Of a stretch of 64,000 nucleotides of DNA, positions 8,853-17,160 are shown piece after piece; position 1 is the first letter of the stretch, and each line of letters opens with the position of its first letter. The stretch is from Mycolicibacterium rutilum (GTDB lineage: Bacteria; Actinomycetota; Actinomycetes; Mycobacteriales; Mycobacteriaceae). Location of the stretch: positions 2,542,001 to 2,606,000 of the forward strand of contig NZ_LT629971.1 of NCBI RefSeq assembly GCF_900108565.1, given 5' to 3'. The position numbers and the translations under genes were made by a program. Under the pieces are notes generated by a model. It had not been told where the DNA came from. It did not search any database and saw only the letters and a list, made by a program, of their open reading frames with translations.

Positions 8853-10333
8853 TGTCTGTTCCCACCGGCCCGGTGCCGCTGAACGGTCATGCGGCTCAAC
8901 CCGTTTCACCTCAGGCGCCGTCGAGAACCCGATCGGTGACGCTGCGCTGGCGGGTGATGCTGCTGGCGATGTCGATGGTGGCGATGGTCGTGGTGTTGAT
9001 GGCGGTCGCGGTCTGGGCGGTGGTGTCGCGCGCGCTCTACGACGACGTCGACAACCAGCTGCGCAGCCGCGCGCGGTTGCTGATCGAGAGCGGCTCGTTG
9101 GAGGTCGACCCGAGCAAGGCCATCGAGGGCACCGCGTACTCCGACGTCAACGCGATGCTGGTGATCCCGGGCCGGGCCATCTTCACCGCCAACCAGCAGG
9201 GCCAGTCACTGCCGCTCGGCGAGCCCGAGAAGGCCGTGCTGCGCGGCGAGCTGATCATGTCGCTGCGCACCACCAACCACCAGCGGGTGCTGGCGATGCA
9301 CCTGGACAACGACAGTTCGCTGCTGATCAGCAAGAGCATGGCGCCGACGAGCGAACTGCTCGGGCGGCTGGGGACGGTGCTGCTGATCGTCGGCGGGGTC
9401 GGGGTCGCGGTCGCCGCCATGGCCGGTGGCGCGGTGGCCCGTGCGGGGCTGCGGCCGGTCGCGCGGCTGACCCAGGCCGCCGAACGCGTGGCCCGCACCG
9501 ACGACCTGCGCCCGATCCCGGTGTTCGGCAGCGACGAACTCGCCCGGCTGACCGAGGCGTTCAACATGATGCTGCGCGCGCTGGCCGAGTCCCGGGAACG
9601 CCAGGCGCGGCTGGTCACCGACGCCGGTCACGAACTGCGCACCCCGCTGACGTCGCTGCGGACCAACGTCGAGCTGCTGATGGCGTCGATGGCGCCCGGC
9701 GCCCCCCGGCTGCCCGATGCGGAGATGGACGAACTGCGCGCCGACGTCATCGCCCAGATCGAGGAGTTGTCGACGCTGGTCGGCGACCTGGTCGATTTGA
9801 CCCGCGACGACGCCGGGGTCGTCGTACACGAACCGGTCGACCTCGCCGACGTGGTCGACCGCTCGCTGGAGCGAGTTCGTCGCCGCCGCAACGACATCGA
9901 CTTCGACGTGACGGTCACGCCGTGGGTGGTGCACGGCGACGGGACCGGACTGGCGCGGGCGGTGCTCAACCTCCTCGACAACGCGGCCAAGTGGAGTCCG
10001 CCGGGCGGGCGCGTCGTGGTGCGGCTGACGCAGATCGCGCCGGCGCACGCCGAATTGGTGGTCTCGGACTACGGCCCCGGTATCCCGCCGCAGGAACGCC
10101 CGCTGGTGTTCGAGCGGTTCTACCGATCGACGACCGCGCGGGCGATGCCCGGTTCGGGCCTGGGGCTGGCGATCGTCAAGCAGGTCGTGCTGCGGCACGG
10201 CGGTTCGCTGCGCGTCGAGGACACCGTCTACGGCGGACAGCCGCCCGGCACCTCGATGCACGTCGTGCTGCCCGGGCAGCCGGGCTCCGAAATCGGCTTC
10301 GACGAACCTGCCGAGCCGACACGCGCACGCTGA
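8852..10333 (+). CDS. mprB: Sensor histidine kinase MprB
   Basis: A 493-residue membrane histidine kinase. TM1 is around residues 35-60 (VMLLAMSMVAMVVVLMAVAV), followed by an extracytoplasmic sensor loop and TM2 near residues 175-200. A HAMP domain leads to the DHp motif TDAGHELRTPLTSLRTNVEL, whose His is the phosphorylation site, then the ATPase motifs NLLDNAAKWSPPGG (N box), DYGPGIP (G1) and GSGLGLAIVK (G2). The ATG overlaps the mprA stop (TGATG); a GTG three bases upstream is also possible. Partner of MprA; the extracytoplasmic domain of MprB is known to respond to unfolded envelope protein load through DnaK. Confidence 0.97.
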   Translation: MSVPTGPVPLNGHAAQPVSPQAPSRTRSVTLRWRVMLLAMSMVAMVVVLMAVAVWAVVSRALYDDVDNQLRSRARLLIESGSLEVDPSKAIEGTAYSDVNAMLVIPGRAIFTANQQGQSLPLGEPEKAVLRGELIMSLRTTNHQRVLAMHLDNDSSLLISKSMAPTSELLGRLGTVLLIVGGVGVAVAAMAGGAVARAGLRPVARLTQAAERVARTDDLRPIPVFGSDELARLTEAFNMMLRALAESRERQARLVTDAGHELRTPLTSLRTNVELLMASMAPGAPRLPDAEMDELRADVIAQIEELSTLVGDLVDLTRDDAGVVVHEPVDLADVVDRSLERVRRRRNDIDFDVTVTPWVVHGDGTGLARAVLNLLDNAAKWSPPGGRVVVRLTQIAPAHAELVVSDYGPGIPPQERPLVFERFYRSTTARAMPGSGLGLAIVKQVVLRHGGSLRVEDTVYGGQPPGTSMHVVLPGQPGSEIGFDEPAEPTRAR

Positions 10334-10508
10334 GGCGCCCGCCGAGCGGCGGCGTCGGCGATGATTGACGGTGGTGGGAAAAGGGGAACGAGGTCTGGGT
10401 GTGTCCCGAGTGTTCTCTAAGTGGATTCTCAGCCCCACTGGGCACTGTTGACCATGCGTCCAACGTTGACCAGTTGTCGGACCCAATAAAAGAAAGAGCC
10501 CGAGCGAC

Positions 10509-11846
10509 ATGACGAACCACCCGAGGTATTCGCCGCCACCCCCGCCGCCCGGCCGTCGACCCGTCGGCCATCAGCAGGCGTCATCCGGCTACCCGAGCGG
10601 CCCGCAGCGCCCGAGCGGCTACCCGCAGCAGCCCTACGACTGGCGATACGCCACCCAGCAGCACCCGACGTCGGCGCAGTACCGCTCGCCGTACGACCCC
10701 TATCGCGGTGCGCCCCAACCCTTGCCGAGTCAGCCGCCCCAAAAGCGTTCGCGCGCAGGCGCATTGACTGCCGGAGCCCTCGCCGTGGCGATCGTCTCAG
10801 CCGGGATCGGCGGCGGGGTCGCGATGCTCGTGTCCGGGGACGGATCGCCGTCGTCCTCGTCGATCGGCGGTGCCGCCCCCAGCATCCCCGCCGCCAGCCT
10901 GCCCGCCGGCTCGGTGGAGCAGGTCGCGGCCAAGGTGGTGCCCAGCGTCGTCAAGCTCGAGACCGACATGGGCCGGGCCTCCGAAGAGGGTTCCGGGGTG
11001 ATCCTGTCCTCCGACGGGCTGATCCTGACCAACAACCATGTGGTCGCCGCCGCGCAGGGCGGACCGGGCGCCCCGGGTGGTGCGCAGACCAAGGTGACGT
11101 TCTCCAACGGCCGCACCGCCCCGTTCACGGTCGTCGGCACCGATCCCAGCAGCGACATCGCGGTCGTGCGCGCGCAGGGTGTCTCCGATCTGCAGCCGAT
11201 CACCATCGGCTCGTCGTCGAACCTGCGGGTCGGCCAGGACGTGGTGGCGATCGGCTCGCCGCTCGGCCTGGAGGGCACGGTCACCACGGGCATCATCAGC
11301 GCGCTGAACCGTCCGGTGGCCGCCGGCGGTGACGCGCAGAACCAGAACACGGTGCTCGACGCGATCCAGACCGACGCCGCGATCAACCCCGGTAACTCCG
11401 GCGGCGCGCTGGTCAACATGAACGGCGAGCTGATCGGCGTCAACTCCGCGATCGCCACCTTGGGCGCCGACGCGGGCCCGCAGGCGCAGAGCGGATCCAT
11501 CGGGCTCGGCTTCGCGATCCCGGTCGACCAGGCCAAGCGGATCGCCGACGAACTGATCAAGAACGGCACCGCCGCCCACGCCTCGCTGGGTGTGCAGGTG
11601 GGCAACGACGCCGCCGTCGACGGTGCCCGCATCGTCGAGGTCACCGAGGGCGGCGCAGCCGCCGCGGCCGGCCTGCCGAGCGGCGTGGTCGTCACCAAGG
11701 TCGACGACCGCGTGATCAGCAGCGCCGACGCGCTCGTCGCCGCCGTGCGGTCCAAGGCGCCCGGGGACAAGGTGACGCTGACCTACCTGGATCCGGCCGG
11801 CAAACCGCAGACCGTGGACGTGACGCTCGGAAAGGCGCAGCAGTGA
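10509..11846 (+). CDS. pepD: HtrA-family serine protease PepD
   Basis: A 445-residue membrane-anchored HtrA-type protease. The first 80 residues are cytoplasmic, rich in Pro, Tyr, Gln and Ser (repeated SGYP), followed by one TM segment (about 83-105). The protease domain shows the catalytic triad: His in LTNNHVVAAA, Asp in SDIAVVRA and Ser in NPGNSGGALV. A single PDZ domain closes the protein (LGVQVGNDAAV onward). PepD acts in the cell envelope as protease/chaperone under the MprAB-SigE stress circuit, in line with its place just after mprB. A TTCTC-containing pair at 10413-10432 could be a diverged MprA site. Confidence 0.96.
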   Translation: MTNHPRYSPPPPPPGRRPVGHQQASSGYPSGPQRPSGYPQQPYDWRYATQQHPTSAQYRSPYDPYRGAPQPLPSQPPQKRSRAGALTAGALAVAIVSAGIGGGVAMLVSGDGSPSSSSIGGAAPSIPAASLPAGSVEQVAAKVVPSVVKLETDMGRASEEGSGVILSSDGLILTNNHVVAAAQGGPGAPGGAQTKVTFSNGRTAPFTVVGTDPSSDIAVVRAQGVSDLQPITIGSSSNLRVGQDVVAIGSPLGLEGTVTTGIISALNRPVAAGGDAQNQNTVLDAIQTDAAINPGNSGGALVNMNGELIGVNSAIATLGADAGPQAQSGSIGLGFAIPVDQAKRIADELIKNGTAAHASLGVQVGNDAAVDGARIVEVTEGGAAAAAGLPSGVVVTKVDDRVISSADALVAAVRSKAPGDKVTLTYLDPAGKPQTVDVTLGKAQQ

Positions 11847-11904
11847 GCGCGCCGACCGACTCGGTCACCCTGAGAGTGGTCGCGCCGGCGTCACTGCCCG
11901 CATA

Positions 11905-11910
11905 TACGGT
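11905..11910 (+). promoter_or_regulatory. -10 hexamer TACGGT before moaB2 (leaderless)
   Basis: TACGGT fits TANNNT and ends seven bases before the ATG at 11918, the spacing of mycobacterial leaderless transcripts. It lies inside the alternative upstream extension of moaB2. Confidence 0.45.
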
Positions 11911-11917
11911 TGAGCTC

Positions 11918-12415
11918 ATGGAACAGCCAGGGGAGTTGGTGGGCCGGGCACTGGTCGTCGTCGTGGACGACCGCACCGCACACGGTGACGAGGAGGATCA
12001 CAGCGGTCCGCTGGTCACCGAGCTGCTCGGGGAGGCGGGTTTCGTCGTCGACGGCGTCGTCGTGGTGTCGTCGGACGAGGTCGAGATCCGCAACGCCCTC
12101 AACACCGCGGTGATCGGCGGTGTCGACCTGGTGATCTCGGTCGGCGGCACCGGGGTCACCCCGCGCGACGTCACGCCTGAAGCCACCCGCGACATCCTCG
12201 ATCGCGAACTGCTCGGCATTTCCGAGGCGCTGCGTGCCTCGGGCCTGTCCGCAGGCATCATCGATGCCGGTGTTTCCCGCGGCCTTGCCGGGATCTCCGG
12301 CAGCACACTCGTGGTGAACCTCGCGGGGTCCCGCGCGGCGGTGCGCGACGGCATGGCCACCCTGGGTCCGCTGGCGGGCCAGGTCATCGGCCAGCTCTCC
12401 AGCCTGGAAATCTGA
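11918..12415 (+). CDS. moaB2: MoaB2-type molybdopterin protein
   Basis: A 165-residue MoaB/Mog-fold protein with VSVGGTGVTPRDVTPEATRD (molybdopterin-binding loop) and the C-terminal GSTLVVNLAGS. The start MEQPGELVGR is chosen because of the TANNNT-7-ATG leaderless signal and because the conserved fold begins there. An in-frame GTG at 11843, overlapping the pepD stop, would add 25 residues and is the main alternative. Members adenylylate molybdopterin or bind it; M. tuberculosis MoaB2 has also been reported to bind SigE. The conserved pairing with mprAB-pepD suggests a stress link. Confidence 0.9.
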   Translation: MEQPGELVGRALVVVVDDRTAHGDEEDHSGPLVTELLGEAGFVVDGVVVVSSDEVEIRNALNTAVIGGVDLVISVGGTGVTPRDVTPEATRDILDRELLGISEALRASGLSAGIIDAGVSRGLAGISGSTLVVNLAGSRAAVRDGMATLGPLAGQVIGQLSSLEI

Positions 12416-12472
12416 CCTGGTAGCAGCCGCCAATGGCACGATGTGTGATCTTCGTCACAGCGGAACGGTCTG

Positions 12473-12631
12473 GTGACTGACCGCCCGCAGCGTCGACGCG
12501 ACGCAGTTAACGAAGTTTTCGGGGAGGAACTGCCCCGGGTCGCTCCCGACGAGCGCGACGAGGCGTCCCCGGAGGACGAGGCCGAGCGTGACCGTTGGTT
12601 GCGGGAAAACCGTCCGCCACACCACCTTTGA
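12473..12631 (+). CDS. Small highly charged protein (52 aa)
   Basis: GTG-started open frame encoding VTDRPQRRRDAVNEVFGEEL, then an acidic middle and the end DRWLRENRPPHHL. Third-position bases are strongly G/C, no membrane segment is seen, and it follows moaB2 in the same direction after 57 bases. A GGAAC sequence about nine bases upstream could serve as a weak ribosome site. The mix of Arg-rich N-terminus and Asp/Glu-rich middle with a PPHHL tail looks like a conserved mycobacterial small protein, but no function is known to me. Confidence 0.68.
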   Translation: MTDRPQRRRDAVNEVFGEELPRVAPDERDEASPEDEAERDRWLRENRPPHHL

Positions 12632-12820
12632 CCAGTTCCGACCGCTCGTGCGACGTGGATCACGTTCGGTAGCCGGTTGTGAACTTAGCCCGCCTCAGCG
12701 TCGCTTGGCGCGCCACTCGATGTTGCCTGCCGGTGATGCCGCCGTGACCGTGACCGCTCGGCGCTCCCTAGCAAATCGCCAGCTCCCGTAACGGCCGACC
12801 GCGGTCGGCCGATGTTCGCG

Positions 12821-12849
12821 TTGCCGGGTGGATGCACGACCGTTATGTT
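12821..12849 (+). promoter_or_regulatory. Promoter of first MspA-type porin
   Basis: TTGCCG (12821-12826), a 17-base spacer and TATGTT (12844-12849). The same pair with the same spacer occurs before the second porin, embedded in otherwise diverged DNA, which supports function. The leader to the ATG is about 155-160 bases. Confidence 0.65.
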
Positions 12850-13009
12850 CCTCCTGTTTAGGATGAGCAAAACGTAAGAGCAGCATGTGAGGTCTCTCAT
12901 TTGCGTCACATGAGGCTCCTGCGTCGTGTGTGGTGTACCGGTAGGGCCAGGCACGAACAAAAGAACACGACGGGCCGAACGGTTCGTCGTCGACATAGCT
13001 AGGGAGAAC

Positions 13010-13636
13010 ATGAAGGTAATCAGTCGGGTGCTGATCGCGTTGGTTGCGGCCATCGCGTCTCTGTTCGTGAGCACTGGCACCTCTCACGCAGGTCTGGACA
13101 ACGAGTTGAGCCTGGTCGACGGCCAGGATCGGACGCTGACCATCCAGCAGTGGGACACGTTCCTCAATGGCGTGTTCCCGTTGGACCGCAACCGGCTGAC
13201 CCGTGAGTGGTTCCACTCCGGGCGCGCCAAGTACATCGTCGCCGGCCCCGGTGCCGACGACTTCGAGGGGACGCTGGAGCTGGGCTACCAGATCGGCTTC
13301 CCGTGGTCGCTGGGTGTGGGCATCAACTTCAGCTACACCACCCCCAACATCCTGATCGACGACGCGCCGATCACGAACCCGTTGAGCTCGATCATCACCC
13401 CGAACCTGTTCCCGGGTGTGTCGATCAGCGCCGACCTCGGTAACGGCCCTGGCATCCAGGAAGTCGCGACCTTCTCGGTCGACGTCGCCGGCGCCAACGG
13501 CGGCGTGGCGGTCAGCAATGCGCACGGCACGGTGACCGGTGCTGCCGGTGGTGTGCTGCTGCGTCCGTTCGCTCGGCTCATCTCGTCGGCTGGTGACAGC
13601 GTCACCACCTACGGCGAGCCCTGGAACATGAACTAA
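13010..13636 (+). CDS. mspA-like: MspA-family outer-membrane porin, copy 1
   Basis: A 208-residue precursor: a 27-residue signal peptide ending TGTSHA, then a 181-residue mature chain beginning GLDNELSLVDGQDRTLT. MspA-family porins form octameric channels in the mycolate outer membrane for small hydrophilic solutes. Mature residues 1-91 are almost identical to MspA, including Asp90 and Asp91, but position 93 is Pro instead of Asp and the loop just after the constriction is three residues shorter. AGGGAG precedes the ATG. The mature protein is identical to that of the next gene. A strong terminator follows. Confidence 0.96.
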   Translation: MKVISRVLIALVAAIASLFVSTGTSHAGLDNELSLVDGQDRTLTIQQWDTFLNGVFPLDRNRLTREWFHSGRAKYIVAGPGADDFEGTLELGYQIGFPWSLGVGINFSYTTPNILIDDAPITNPLSSIITPNLFPGVSISADLGNGPGIQEVATFSVDVAGANGGVAVSNAHGTVTGAAGGVLLRPFARLISSAGDSVTTYGEPWNMN

Positions 13637-13658
13637 CACCTCTCCCAGGCAAACGAAG

Positions 13659-13682
13659 CGGCCCCCGGAAACCCGGGGGCCG
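13659..13682 (+). terminator. Intrinsic terminator of porin copy 1
   Basis: Perfect 10-bp stem CGGCCCCCGG / CCGGGGGCCG with an AAAC loop followed by TTTT, 22 bases after the stop codon. Confidence 0.85.
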
Positions 13683-13968
13683 TTTTCGTTGTCCGCCACC
13701 AGATGGCCTGGGCATTGCACGCTTGTTAACCGCAGGTGTCGCGCATCCGTGATCTTGAACACAGCGAACCGCCCGGTCTCGGTATGGCGCTGACCGCGCG
13801 GTTTGCCTGCTCGAGCCTTCGGGGACGCGGCGGCGTCGCTGAATCCCGAGCTTGACGGGCCCGACGGGCGTCGCCGTCATCGATGGCCGTTTGACGCAAT
13901 CGTTAACGCCAGCGCGAACGGAACTCAGCAACATCGGCGCAGGCGGGTGTCGAATGGGGACCCTCGCG

Positions 13969-13997
13969 TTGCCGGGCGGTCCGGGTGCCGTTATGTT
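13969..13997 (+). promoter_or_regulatory. Promoter of second MspA-type porin
   Basis: TTGCCG (13969-13974), 17-base spacer, TATGTT (13992-13997). Flanking shared blocks are CGCGTTGCCGGG, CCGTTATGTTCCTC and AACGTAA. The rest of the 490-base gap between the porins holds no gene I can support. Confidence 0.65.
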
Positions 13998-14128
13998 CCT
14001 CGTGTCAACGATGAGTGGAACGTAAAGGCTTCGTGTGAACGCTCTAATCCGCACCATATGAAGCGCGCGTCGTGACCAACACCAGTGCGGACCCACCGGG
14101 GGTCCGCATCGACATGGCTAGGGAGAAC

Positions 14129-14767
14129 ATGAAGGTAATCAGTCGGGTGCTGATGGCGTTGGTTTTGTCGGTAGCGGGGGCCCTCACGTCTCTGTTCGTG
14201 AGCACCGGTACTTCTCACGCGGGTCTGGACAACGAGTTGAGCCTGGTCGACGGCCAGGATCGGACGCTGACCATCCAGCAGTGGGACACGTTCCTCAACG
14301 GCGTGTTCCCGTTGGACCGCAACCGGCTGACCCGTGAGTGGTTCCACTCCGGGCGCGCCAAGTACATCGTCGCCGGACCCGGGGCCGACGACTTCGAGGG
14401 GACGCTGGAGCTGGGCTACCAGATCGGCTTCCCGTGGTCGCTGGGTGTGGGCATCAACTTCAGCTACACCACCCCCAACATCCTGATCGACGACGCGCCG
14501 ATCACGAACCCGTTGAGCTCGATCATCACCCCGAACCTGTTCCCGGGTGTGTCGATCAGCGCCGACCTCGGTAACGGCCCTGGCATCCAGGAAGTCGCGA
14601 CCTTCTCGGTCGACGTCGCCGGCGCCAACGGCGGCGTGGCGGTCAGCAATGCGCACGGCACGGTGACCGGTGCTGCCGGTGGTGTGCTGCTGCGTCCGTT
14701 CGCTCGGCTCATCTCGTCGGCTGGTGACAGCGTCACCACCTACGGCGAGCCCTGGAACATGAACTAA
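14129..14767 (+). CDS. mspA-like: MspA-family outer-membrane porin, copy 2
   Basis: A 212-residue precursor with a 31-residue signal peptide (MKVISRVLMALVLSVAGALT onward, ending TGTSHA) and a mature chain of 181 residues identical to copy 1. Only a handful of silent differences separate the two mature coding sequences, whereas the signal peptides and leaders have diverged. This points to recent gene conversion or duplication. The ribosome site GGGAG precedes the ATG; an in-frame ATG 15 bases upstream is less likely because it would sit before that site. Same constriction change (Pro at mature position 93) as copy 1. Confidence 0.96.
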   Translation: MKVISRVLMALVLSVAGALTSLFVSTGTSHAGLDNELSLVDGQDRTLTIQQWDTFLNGVFPLDRNRLTREWFHSGRAKYIVAGPGADDFEGTLELGYQIGFPWSLGVGINFSYTTPNILIDDAPITNPLSSIITPNLFPGVSISADLGNGPGIQEVATFSVDVAGANGGVAVSNAHGTVTGAAGGVLLRPFARLISSAGDSVTTYGEPWNMN

Positions 14768-14801
14768 CGCTTCTCCCAGGCACTTTCGCAGGACGCGAAA
14801 A

Positions 14802-14826
14802 CGGCCCCCGGATCATCCGGGGGCCG
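14802..14826. terminator. Bidirectional terminator between porin copy 2 and mscL
   Basis: Stem CGGCCCCCGG / CCGGGGGCCG, loop ATCAT. The top strand continues TTTC; the bottom strand continues TTTTCGCG, so it can also end mscL transcripts coming the other way. Confidence 0.82.
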
Positions 14827-14838
14827 TTTCTCGTTCGG

Positions 14839-15297
14839 TCAGGACTTGTCGGCGCTCGTCGTCTCCGCGGTGTCGGGACTCGGGCCGGCGCCTGGTCCGG
14901 CCGCGTGTGCCCCGGCCGAGCCGTTGGTTTCGGCGAGGATGTTGCGGATCTCGGTCAGCAGGGACAGCTCGGTGTCTTGCGCCTGCTCGACCTCGCCTTT
15001 CTTGCGCAACCGGTTGTAGGGCACGACGACCAGGAAGTACACCACCGCGGCGACCAGGACGAAGTTGATGGCCGCCGACAACAGGACGTTGAGGTCGATG
15101 GTCTGGCCGCCGCCGATGCCGATCCGCAGGATGCCGTAGTCGGATTCGCCGCCCGCACCGATTCGGTTGATGAGCGGCTGGATGATGCTGTCGGTGAACT
15201 TCGTCACCAGCGCCGTGAAGGCGGTACCGATGACGACGGCGACCGACAGATCGACGATGTTGCCTCGTGCGAGAAATTCCTTGAAGCCCTTGAGCAT
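14839..15297 (-). CDS. mscL: Large-conductance mechanosensitive channel MscL
   Basis: A 152-residue MscL that opens under membrane tension to release solutes. The N-terminal amphipathic helix [20 protein letters not shown] leads into TM1 with the pore-lining [13 protein letters not shown], then a periplasmic loop and TM2 ([19 protein letters not shown]). A charged helical bundle ([11 protein letters not shown]) follows, and a Gly/Ala/Ser-rich tail of about 35 residues. Close in length to M. tuberculosis MscL. It stands alone on the minus strand, convergent with porin copy 2. Confidence 0.96.
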   Translation of the reverse strand: MLKGFKEFLARGNIVDLSVAVVIGTAFTALVTKFTDSIIQPLINRIGAGGESDYGILRIGIGGGQTIDLNVLLSAAINFVLVAAVVYFLVVVPYNRLRKKGEVEQAQDTELSLLTEIRNILAETNGSAGAHAAGPGAGPSPDTAETTSADKS

Positions 15298-15390
15298 GCT
15301 GTCGCGAATCCTCTCTCGATCGGGTGCTGTTAGCGACGTTAGCTCTGAGGCCCGCGATGCTGGGTGAGAATCTCCGTTCGGGCACGACCC

Positions 15391-16035
15391 TCAATGCAGG
15401 GTGACCGTGATCGCCTGCACGAGCGCGGCGGCCGCGACCTCGTTGGCGGCGAGGGCGGGTAGCGCCACCAGCACCACCCGATCGGCGCCTGCCGTCGCAC
15501 CCGTCGTCTTCGGCGAGACCAGCACGACGACCGCGTCCCTGGCGACCAGCCGCGGCCGGGCATCGGACTCGTCGCCCGCGGCGAGTACGTCGACCACGTC
15601 GCCGGCGCGCAGCAGGTCGAGCACCGCGTTGTCGTCGAGCGTCAGCGGCACGATCCGCGCGTTGGGCCCGGCCGCCGCGTCGGCGAGGCGCGGGCCGAGC
15701 AGCCGGATGTCGGTCAGCGCCTCGCCGCGCCGCACCGGACCCGCAGGCCGGCTGCCGACGACGGTTGACGAATCGGTGTGGACGCCGTCGGGAAGTGTTG
15801 TGGCGCTTTGTCTTTCGATGCGAACATCCTCGGCGGTGAGCTCGGCGCCCGGGGACAGGTCGCGGGCCGCGACGACCACGGCGACGCGTTCGTCATCGGG
15901 GTCTGGGCGTAACGCGGCGACGGCAGCGAGGACGACGAGGCCGGCCGCGGCGGCGCGGCGGGCCGCCATGGTGCGTGTCCAATCCGGGCGTGCGAGCGCC
16001 CGGCGCAGGAGCGATGGATTGAGCGATTCCCCCAT
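15391..16035 (-). CDS. SAF-domain membrane protein (Rv0990c position)
   Basis: A 214-residue protein with a short cytoplasmic N-terminus, one TM helix (about residues 27-43, AAAAGLVVLAAVAAL) and an extracytoplasmic SAF domain (VVAARDLSPGAELTAEDVRI). SAF domains occur in CpaB/FlgA-type proteins of pilus and flagellum assembly and in sialic-acid synthases. No pilus genes lie nearby, so the role is open. It occupies the place of Rv0990c between mscL and ruc in M. tuberculosis. Confidence 0.82.
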   Translation of the reverse strand: MGESLNPSLLRRALARPDWTRTMAARRAAAAGLVVLAAVAALRPDPDDERVAVVVAARDLSPGAELTAEDVRIERQSATTLPDGVHTDSSTVVGSRPAGPVRRGEALTDIRLLGPRLADAAAGPNARIVPLTLDDNAVLDLLRAGDVVDVLAAGDESDARPRLVARDAVVVLVSPKTTGATAGADRVVLVALPALAANEVAAAALVQAITVTLH

Positions 16036-16101
16036 GTCGCCAAGCTAGGCAGCGGGGGGCCGCGATGGGGCGGCAGTCGGCCGCCCTGTGGATAACTCGG
16101 G

Positions 16102-16431
16102 TCAGCTGGACGCGGCGGCGGGCGCGGCCGACGTCGAGGTGCTCGAACTCGAGCTGGACTCGCTCGACGAGCTCGACTTCTCCGACGACGACGACGACGA
16201 CGACGAGCTCGACTCCGAGCTGCTGCTCTTGCCGTTCGAGGAGCTCTTGCCGGCCTCGCGGCTGTCGGTGCGATAGAAGCCGCTGCCCTTGAAGACCACT
16301 CCCACGTTGCCGAAGAGCTTGCGCAGGCGGCCATTGCACTTGTTGCAGGTGGTCAGCGACGCGTCGCTGAACGCCTGAACTGCGTCGAACCGATCGCCGC
16401 ATTCAGTGCACGCATAGGAATAGGTAGGCAC
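16102..16431 (-). CDS. ruc: FmdB-type zinc-ribbon chaperone Ruc
   Basis: A 109-residue protein: N-terminal zinc ribbon PTYSYACTECGDRFDAVQ with CxxC, a second CxxC in LTTCNKCNGRLRK, then a basic linker and a C-terminal tail of about 45 residues that is mostly Ser with some Glu and Lys. M. tuberculosis Rv0991c (Ruc) is a redox-regulated chaperone that becomes active when its cysteines are oxidised and works with Hsp70. The GTG start with GGAGG five bases upstream removes 11 residues from the longest open frame. The poly-Ser tail is unusually pure low complexity. Confidence 0.9.
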   Translation of the reverse strand: MPTYSYACTECGDRFDAVQAFSDASLTTCNKCNGRLRKLFGNVGVVFKGSGFYRTDSREAGKSSSNGKSSSSESSSSSSSSSSEKSSSSSESSSSSSTSTSAAPAAASS

Positions 16432-16503
16432 GAAAACCTCCGAGGTGGTCAAACTTCTTAGCACTCTACCGGCTCAAGTGCTAGAACCGCCAGGTGGCGT
16501 ATG

Positions 16504-17094
16504 TCATTCCCGTCTGCCGAGCGCCACGACTCCGGCGCGCGGCGTGAGCGCGTGGGTCATCGGCACGTCGTGCGGTTCGGCCGGTAGCTGGTCGACGAGT
16601 TCGTCGTCGCGCACCACCGCGATCAACCGCGCCGCGGGCGAGGTTACCGTCAGCGTCCGGTCGTAGAAACCGGCGCCGCGGCCCAGTCGCACGCCCGCGT
16701 GGTCGACGGCGAGCGCAGGCACCAGGACCGTCGCCGCCTCTACTACTGCATCCGGCGGAAGCGTGGGCCCGGTCGGTTCCTTCAGACCGAACCGCGCCGC
16801 CACCAGCTCACCCGGGACGTAGACACCCCACAGCAACGGCTGCGGGACGCCGGCGGCGTCGTGCCGTGCGATCGGCAGCAGCACGCGCACACCGTTGCCG
16901 TGCAGGGTGTCGAGCAGCTCAGGAGACCCGGGCTCGGAGCCCACCGGCACGTACGCGCACACCGTCTGACCTGCTGTGGCGACCGCCGCGACATGGGTGA
17001 GCAGCGCCCGGGCCTCCTCGTCGCGCACCCGCGCGGTCAAGGCACGCCTGCGGGCGATCACCGCGGCGCGCAGCTCGGCCTTTGTCGCGCTCAC
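16504..17094 (-). CDS. 5-formyltetrahydrofolate cyclo-ligase
   Basis: A 196-residue enzyme making 5,10-methenyl-THF from 5-formyl-THF with ATP. Landmarks are the basic N-terminal helix ATKAELRAAVIARRRAL, the VCAYVPVGSEPGSPELLDTL segment and the diagnostic VRLGRGAGFYDRTL loop. The GTG start is at the family N-terminus; the open frame continues far upstream only because of GC-rich antisense to galU and glp. Divergent from galU; synteny with Rv0992c. Confidence 0.92.
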   Translation of the reverse strand: MSATKAELRAAVIARRRALTARVRDEEARALLTHVAAVATAGQTVCAYVPVGSEPGSPELLDTLHGNGVRVLLPIARHDAAGVPQPLLWGVYVPGELVAARFGLKEPTGPTLPPDAVVEAATVLVPALAVDHAGVRLGRGAGFYDRTLTVTSPAARLIAVVRDDELVDQLPAEPHDVPMTHALTPRAGVVALGRRE

Positions 17095-17147
17095 CGATTC
17101 GCTCGCAAAACACCAGACCTCGACCTGTTGAACCTGCCCAATGAGGT

Positions 17148-17153
17148 TAATGT
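17148..17153 (+). promoter_or_regulatory. -10 hexamer TAATGT before galU (leaderless)
   Basis: TAATGT ends seven bases before the galU ATG. No ribosome site is seen, so a leaderless mRNA is likely. Confidence 0.5.
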
Positions 17154-17160
17154 GTGAGCG

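Noticed and set aside
10447..10472. Repeated GTTGACCA before pepD as a -35 pair
   Set aside because: No -10 hexamer at proper spacing from either copy.
12695..13762. 355-residue minus-strand frame across porin copy 1, with a similar one over copy 2
   Set aside because: Mirror image of the duplicated porin genes; its similarity between the two copies only reflects the porin duplication.
16088..16276. Acidic plus-strand frame rich in Asp/Glu/Leu
   Set aside because: Antisense of the poly-Ser tail of ruc.
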